DNA of 10,891 nucleotides, from assembly GCA_022704585.1 (NCBI GenBank), contig JAKJGD010000024.1, positions 1 through 10,891 of the forward strand. The letters are read 5' to 3'. The DNA comes from Spirochaetota bacterium. GTDB taxonomy: Bacteria > Spirochaetota > UBA4802 > UBA5550. A model generated the notes under the pieces. The model was given only the letters and a program-made list of their open reading frames with translations. It was not told the DNA's origin and searched no databases. Each line of letters begins with the position of its first letter. Position 1 is the first letter of the stretch. The translations under genes and the position numbers were made by a program. Below, piece after piece: positions 6,756 to 10,891 of the stretch.

Positions 6756-6787
6756 GACTGAAATGTTTTCATACTTAAGAGGTCAGT

Positions 6788-7219
6788 ATGGCTATAGCAA
6801 AGGCGAGCGGTGACATAGCGAATAACGTGATCGGGGAAAACTCCTACTTCACCGGCACCTTTTTAATAAACGGGTCGCTCCGCATAGACGGCAGGTTTGA
6901 AGGAAAATATCTCCAGGCGGAGCAGATCTACATAGGCGCGACCGGCAAGATCCGCACCAACATCAACGCGGTCTCGGTCATCGTCGAAGGCATGGTCATC
7001 GGGAACATCAACGCCTCCAGCAGGGTCCTCCTCATGCCCACGGCGAAAATCCTGGGCGACATCAAGACGCCCGAGCTCATCATCCAGAACGGCGTCATCC
7101 TCGAGGGCCGCTGCACCATCGCCAATGATCTCCGCTCGTCCGCGAAGGACCTGATCTCCGCGGATTACGAGAAGAACAAGATCATCCCCGAGGAGTTTCT
7201 TGCAAAGAGAAGTTCTTAA
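6788..7219 (+). CDS. Bactofilin (polymer-forming cytoskeletal protein, DUF583)
   Basis: The 143-aa protein has the single central bactofilin domain (about residues 13-118), built of short beta-helix repeats: hydrophobic/Gly turns such as INGSLRIDGRFEG, IYIGATGKIRTNI, VIVEGMVIGNI, KILGDI, and IIQNGVILEG. Charged tails flank it, as in other bactofilins. These proteins self-assemble into filaments at the membrane without nucleotides and position wall-synthesis or wall-cutting enzymes, often M23 peptidases. AAGAGGT lies a few bases before the ATG at 6788, and a strong promoter lies upstream. The last 20 bases overlap the start of pdxA, so the two are probably translationally coupled. The flanking peptidoglycan hydrolases on the other strand fit a role in cell-shape control. 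I do not assign a Bac letter because the copy cannot be matched to a characterised paralogue. Confidence 0.95.
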   Translation: MAIAKASGDIANNVIGENSYFTGTFLINGSLRIDGRFEGKYLQAEQIYIGATGKIRTNINAVSVIVEGMVIGNINASSRVLLMPTAKILGDIKTPELIIQNGVILEGRCTIANDLRSSAKDLISADYEKNKIIPEEFLAKRSS

Positions 7220-8207
7220 AATCGGTATCACGGCGGGAGACCCCGCCGGTATCGGTCCTGAAGTGGCCCTCAAGGCCGTCAACGCCCTCCGTGACGAAAC
7301 AATCGTCCCCATAGTCATCGGCAGAAAATCGGTGCTCGAGAAAAATCATCCCGGTCTCTTTTCGGGGTACGAGGTTACCGGCGGGCCGCACGACACGGTC
7401 CCCGGTAAAAAATATCTCCATGACCTCGCCCTTGACCTGCCGGTCCCGGTCCCGGGCAGGGGAACGCCGGACACCGGACGGGAATCGCTCGCCTGTATCG
7501 ACGAGGCGGTCGACCTCTGGCGGGAAGGCGTGATCGACGCGGTCGTCACCGGCCCGGTGAGCAAGGGCCTGATCGAAAAATCGGGCGTCCACTTTACGGG
7601 CCACACGGAATACATTGCGGGCCGGATCGGCGAGGCGACGCCGCTCATGATGATGTTCTCGGAGAAGTACCGGGTCCTGCTCGCTTCGACCCACGTGCCG
7701 GTCTCCGAGATCCAGCGGCACCTCGGCAGGGAGCGCCTGCTCGCCGTTATCCGCGCGGGACACGAGTCGATCGCCGCGATCGACGGGGGCGCGGTGAGGA
7801 TCGCCGTTGCCGGGCTCGATCCGCACTGCGGCGACGACGGCGCGATCGGCACGTTCGACCGTGACGTCACGGCCCGCGCGATAGAAGAGGCGCGTGCCGG
7901 GGGCGTGCCGGTGGAGGGCCCCTTCGCGGCGGACACGCTCTTCATACCGGCGGCCTGGCGGCGGTACAGCCTGGTGATCGCGCAGTACCATGACCAGGGC
8001 CTCATACCGTTCAAAATGCTCGCGTTCGACGAGGGGGTGAACGTCACGATCGGGCTCTCCATCGTGCGCACCTCCGTCGATCACGGCACTGCCTTCGATA
8101 TAGCAGGAACCGGCGCGGCGCAGTGGAGCAGCATGGCCGCGGCCATCCGGTGCGCCGGGCTCCTTGCCCGGAACCGGCGGGTCGCGCCGGCGCAGTCCGG
8201 CCGGTAG
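7200..8207 (+). CDS. pdxA: 4-hydroxythreonine-4-phosphate dehydrogenase (PdxA)
   Basis: PdxA oxidises 4-phosphohydroxy-L-threonine with NAD(P)+, a step in the DXP-dependent pathway to pyridoxal phosphate; it is cytoplasmic. The 335-aa protein starts with the family signature GITAGDPAGIGPE (residues 9-21). It has TGPVSK (117-122), GHTEYIA (134-140), the three metal-binding histidines H165 (STHVP), H209 (LDPHCGD) and H264 (QYHDQGLIPFK), and SVDHGTAFDIAGTG near residues 292-305. Length is normal for the family. The start is a TTG at 7200-7202, with AGGAG 4-5 nt upstream, lying inside the end of the bactofilin gene (20-nt overlap). The PHCGD segment differs from the usual PHAGE. The next gene begins 43 nt downstream on the same strand, so an operon is likely. 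Confidence 0.95.
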   Translation: MQREVLKIGITAGDPAGIGPEVALKAVNALRDETIVPIVIGRKSVLEKNHPGLFSGYEVTGGPHDTVPGKKYLHDLALDLPVPVPGRGTPDTGRESLACIDEAVDLWREGVIDAVVTGPVSKGLIEKSGVHFTGHTEYIAGRIGEATPLMMMFSEKYRVLLASTHVPVSEIQRHLGRERLLAVIRAGHESIAAIDGGAVRIAVAGLDPHCGDDGAIGTFDRDVTARAIEEARAGGVPVEGPFAADTLFIPAAWRRYSLVIAQYHDQGLIPFKMLAFDEGVNVTIGLSIVRTSVDHGTAFDIAGTGAAQWSSMAAAIRCAGLLARNRRVAPAQSGR

Positions 8208-8250
8208 CTTCCCGGCGCGGCGCATTATCAATTCACAGGGGGCTTTCATC

Positions 8251-10053
8251 ATGTATAATCCATTGACCGATGAAACGAGCAGGCTGTCACGCCGCTCAAT
8301 GCTGGCGGGGACGATAAAGCTGGGCGCGTTCGCCGCGGCTTCATGGCTCGCGGGCTGCTTCAAGGGGGAGGGACCGGCGGTTCCGGCAGCGGAACCGGGC
8401 GGAAAGGAGGCTGCGGCTGAAACTATCACCGTCACCGGCGACCCGTCGACGCGCATCCTCTTTAAGAAGGGGCTCATCGCCGATGGCACGGGCAAACGCG
8501 CGTACGTGGGCGATGTGCTCGTCAACCGGGACGTGATCGAGAAGGTGACCCGCGGCGATATCGGGTTCACGGGAAAGACCGTCGATTGCGCGGGTAAAGT
8601 TATCGCGCCCGGGTTCATCGACGAGCACTCCCACAATGACTGGCTTCTCTGCCGCAAAAACCACGCCGACATGCTGAAATCGTTTACCGCGCAGGGCATA
8701 ACAACGTTTGTGACGGGCAACTGCGGCTTCGGCGTTGCCGGGTTCGAGAAAAACAGCACCTTCAAGAAGTTCATCGAGAAGCAAACCGGCGGCTTCCTCG
8801 GGAACGAGCATATCGAATGGGACACGATGGACCAGTACTATGCCGTGCTGAAGAGGCAGGGCATAAGCCACAACATGGTAAATCTGGCGGGCCACGGCAC
8901 CAGCAGGATGTCGATCCGGGGTTACAAACCGGACCCGATGAGCGCCGGCGAGATGGCCGTACTCCTCCGGCTCCTCGACGAGTCTATGGAGCAGGGATGT
9001 TACGGCGTGTCGCTCGGGCTCCAGTACGAGCCCGGCATCTTCGCGACCGCGGACGAGCTCATGCAGGTGGCGCGGCTGGTGAAGAAGCACGACAAGATCC
9101 TCACCGTCCACAAGAAGGCCTATTCCTCGCTTTCTCCCACGTATCCCCTCGTGCCGGTTGGCGCGCCGCACAATATCCTCGCGCTCAAGGAGATGCTGGA
9201 CATCGCGCGGAAAACCGGAGTGCGCCTCCAGGTTTCGCACCTGATTTTCGTGGGTACCGATACCTGGGACACGTGCGGCAAGGCGCTTGCCATGATCGAA
9301 AAGGCGCAGCGGGACGGGGTGGACGTGAAGTTCGACACCTATTCGTACCACTGCGGCACGTCGGTCATCAGCGTCGTGCTCCCCGCCTGGTTCCTCGGCA
9401 GGGTGCCGGAGGTATACAATGACCGGAAGGCGCTGCTGCGGCTCGAGATGGAGTTCCGCGTCATCAAGTTTCTCCTCGGGTTCGGGTACGAGGATATCCA
9501 GATCACCAACGCCCTGCAGCCGGACCTTGACCGGTACAACGGCATGTTCCTGGGCGACATCGCTGAAAAGCGCGGGATGGGCCAGTTCGAGAATTTCATA
9601 GACATGGTGAAGAAAACCGGCGGCAAGGCGCGCGTGCTCAACCACCGGTACAGCAGCCTCGACAACGTGAAGGAGCTGATGCGCCATCCTTCGTCCCTTT
9701 TCATGACCGACGCGATCCCCGCGCCGGACGGCGTGCAGAACCCGGGCTCATTCGGCTGTTTCCCGCGCTTCCTCCAGTTCGCGCGGGAGTACCGCGTCAT
9801 TACGATGGAAGAGGCGGTGCGCAAGATGACGGGCGCGACCGCGGAGCGATTCCGGATCCCTAAGCGGGGCTTCCTGAAAGAGGGCTACGCCGCGGACATT
9901 ACGCTGTTCGACTGGAAACGGGTGCGGGACAATAACACGGACCTCAAGACCGACGCCGCCCCTTCCGGTATCGAGGCCGTGTACGTAAACGGGAAGCTCG
10001 TGATGGAGAACGGGAAAACGGATACGGCGGTGCTGACGGGGACGGTGGTCTGA
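8251..10053 (+). CDS. Tat-exported lipoprotein amidohydrolase, N-acyl-D-amino-acid deacylase type
   Basis: The ATG at 8251 has AGGGGG 8 nt upstream and gives 600 aa. The N-terminus has a twin-arginine motif (LSRRSML, residues 12-18), a hydrophobic stretch and a lipobox LAGC with cysteine 36, which predicts Tat export and lipid anchoring. From about residue 68 on it is an amidohydrolase of the D-aminoacylase family: a composite beta-sandwich opening (FKKGLIADGTGKRAYVGDVL), the HxH metal pair H126 and H128 (FIDEHSHND), the bridging C158 (GNCGFGVAGF), H215 (GHGTSR), H287 (VHKKA), H330 (QVSH), and D487 (TDAIPAPDG), ending with GYAADITLFD and VYVNGKLVMENG. The metal residues expected for deacetylating N-acyl-D-amino acids are all there. 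The exact substrate (D-amino acid deacylase, or a related hydantoinase-like role) cannot be fixed. It follows pdxA by 43 nt and is convergent with the next gene, 7 nt away. Confidence 0.88.
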   Translation: MYNPLTDETSRLSRRSMLAGTIKLGAFAAASWLAGCFKGEGPAVPAAEPGGKEAAAETITVTGDPSTRILFKKGLIADGTGKRAYVGDVLVNRDVIEKVTRGDIGFTGKTVDCAGKVIAPGFIDEHSHNDWLLCRKNHADMLKSFTAQGITTFVTGNCGFGVAGFEKNSTFKKFIEKQTGGFLGNEHIEWDTMDQYYAVLKRQGISHNMVNLAGHGTSRMSIRGYKPDPMSAGEMAVLLRLLDESMEQGCYGVSLGLQYEPGIFATADELMQVARLVKKHDKILTVHKKAYSSLSPTYPLVPVGAPHNILALKEMLDIARKTGVRLQVSHLIFVGTDTWDTCGKALAMIEKAQRDGVDVKFDTYSYHCGTSVISVVLPAWFLGRVPEVYNDRKALLRLEMEFRVIKFLLGFGYEDIQITNALQPDLDRYNGMFLGDIAEKRGMGQFENFIDMVKKTGGKARVLNHRYSSLDNVKELMRHPSSLFMTDAIPAPDGVQNPGSFGCFPRFLQFAREYRVITMEEAVRKMTGATAERFRIPKRGFLKEGYAADITLFDWKRVRDNNTDLKTDAAPSGIEAVYVNGKLVMENGKTDTAVLTGTVV

Positions 10054-10060
10054 CGGGGCG

Positions 10061-10450
10061 TTACAGCCTGCCGATGGCCCTTGAAACGGCACGGGCGAAA
10101 TTGTCCAGTATCTGGCTCTCGTCCGCGCCCTCGGCCTCGACGAAAAGCGCTTTCCCGAGGACGCCGCTTTTCCTGCATTTGATGAGCGCCCTGATCCCGC
10201 CCTTTTTCACGGACTCGGACAATGGGTGGGTGTCGCTGTACGAAAAGGTCTCGATTCCCAGCGAGTAGTAATATATGACGATCTCGAACGTGTCAAAACG
10301 GCCGGAGACCGGTGTTGCAACGCCCGCCAGGCGCTCGCGTACACGTTCCGCGGAGAGATTGATTCCCGCCGGCACCGTTACGAGCACCCGTCCCGCGGCC
10401 GCGTCTGCCGCGAGGAAGAGTAAGAAGAGTACAATGACCGCCTGCCGCAT
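10061..10450 (-). CDS. Small secreted protein of unknown function (129 aa)
   Basis: The ATG at 10448-10450 is chosen because GAGG lies 7 nt upstream and it begins directly with a signal peptide (MRQAVIVLFLLFLAADAAAG, likely cleavage after about residue 19). The same frame is open further upstream to an ATG at 10507, but that would put 19 charged residues before the signal. The mature part, about 110 aa, looks like a mixed alpha/beta domain. It has a hydrophobic strand (FEIVIYYYSLGIE, residues 55-67), a lone cysteine at 92 and an amphipathic C-terminal helix. No known family was recognised. It is probably periplasmic. Its stop lies 7 nt from the convergent deacylase stop, with no terminator visible between them. 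Confidence 0.75.
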   Translation of the reverse strand: MRQAVIVLFLLFLAADAAAGRVLVTVPAGINLSAERVRERLAGVATPVSGRFDTFEIVIYYYSLGIETFSYSDTHPLSESVKKGGIRALIKCRKSGVLGKALFVEAEGADESQILDNFARAVSRAIGRL

Positions 10451-10673
10451 GGCCCGACCTCGCCTGATATCCGTGGGCTCGCCGCGCCCCGTACAGCCAT
10501 AGCCCATGGCGGGTTAATTGTAAACAACATATTGGGGGTGGCGTCGTATGCGGGGCAGGGGGAACGGGCGATTTTAAGTCATGAATCGGCGGGAATCGTC
10601 CGAAAAGAAGTAGTGGAGGGCGCGTATCCTTCCCGGGTCGCGCGAAACATTCCGGTATGACGATGAGGGCGCT
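10451..10673. other. Divergent intergenic region, no gene seen
   Basis: These 223 bases separate the minus-strand small secreted protein from the plus-strand membrane protein at the window edge. TTTACA with a weak TATGGC 17 nt later on the minus strand could be a poor promoter. A short inverted repeat TTGTAAACAA lies near 10515-10530. Nothing else is recognisable. Confidence 0.4.
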
Positions 10674-10891
10674 ATGATTGATGGACTGCTGATCAAATCC
10701 GTGTTTCTTTTTATCATCTTCTGGGGCATCGGCATCGGCATGCTCTGGTTCAGGCCCCGCATCGAGATCGTGTGGAAGATCATAGCCACGATCATCCTCG
10801 TATTTTATATCTGGTTTTTCTTCGATGAGATCAGCTCCGGGTATGCCGCCTTTTCAGCCGGATGGTACAATTTCGTCGTTAATTTTCTGAA
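10674..10891 (+). CDS. Membrane protein, N-terminal part only (runs off the window)
   Basis: An open frame from the ATG at 10674 continues without a stop to the last base, giving 72 residues and two extra bases. GAGGG lies a few bases upstream of the ATG (spacing about 4 nt). Two hydrophobic segments, about residues 5-25 and 30-50, are rich in Ile, Phe and Trp and separated by a short basic loop (FRPRIEIVW). A polar aromatic stretch (DEISSGYAAFSAGWYN) follows. This is probably an inner-membrane protein. I do not recognise a family from this fragment. It is transcribed away from the small secreted protein gene. Confidence 0.6.
   Translation, partial: MIDGLLIKSVFLFIIFWGIGIGMLWFRPRIEIVWKIIATIILVFYIWFFFDEISSGYAAFSAGWYNFVVNFL

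Noticed and set aside
7182..8825. Very long minus-strand open frame opposite pdxA
   Set aside because: It is the antisense shadow of GC-rich pdxA and the start of the deacylase gene; its product is low-complexity Pro/Arg/Asp-rich and it has no ribosome site, while the plus strand encodes well-known families.
8341..9687. Long minus-strand open frame opposite the deacylase gene
   Set aside because: It is antisense to clear amidohydrolase motifs, and its composition (His/Arg/Glu/Val-rich without domains) is typical of a shadow frame.

Overview
This window looks like chromosomal DNA from a Gram-negative bacterium with a double-membrane envelope. It holds two probable lipoproteins (one apparently Tat-exported), a LysM/M23 wall hydrolase, a bactofilin and several secreted or membrane proteins of unknown role. 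The overall style (many lipoproteins and small secreted hypotheticals, with a bactofilin) would fit a spirochaete or a deltaproteobacterium-like lineage. No rRNA or other phylogenetic marker is present, so this is only an impression. The left part (to about 4.2 kb) is visibly less GC-rich, with AT-rich intergenic stretches, than the right part (about 4.3-10.1 kb).

Left region (1-4067): the end of a small six-cysteine protein; a 66-aa protein of unknown function on the minus strand; a 66-aa Cys-rich zinc-ribbon-like protein; a secreted coiled-coil protein on the minus strand that converges on it; a 580-aa lipoprotein with a strong terminator; and a minus-strand five-helix membrane protein of the DUF6790 type.

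Central region (4256-6588, minus strand): a secreted LysM + M23 metallopeptidase and a membrane-anchored M19 (renal dipeptidase family) zinc dipeptidase. They are separated by 242 nt that contain a probable terminator for the dipeptidase.

Right region (6726-10053, plus strand): a good sigma70-type promoter drives a bactofilin whose end overlaps pdxA. pdxA starts with TTG inside the bactofilin gene. 43 nt later comes a 600-aa amidohydrolase of the N-acyl-D-amino-acid deacylase type carrying a Tat plus lipobox signal. The dipeptidase is transcribed divergently from this unit, from an extended -10 promoter. The window ends with a small secreted protein on the minus strand, convergent with the deacylase, and the start of a two-helix membrane protein that runs off the edge.

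Taken together, the central and right genes suggest an envelope theme: cutting peptidoglycan (M23), splitting dipeptides (M19), deacylating N-acyl-D-amino acids (deacylase), making pyridoxal phosphate, the cofactor of amino-acid racemases and D-amino-acid transaminases (PdxA), and organising wall synthesis (bactofilin). That they form one functional system is an inference. No CRISPR array, insertion sequence, phage gene, tRNA or rRNA was seen.
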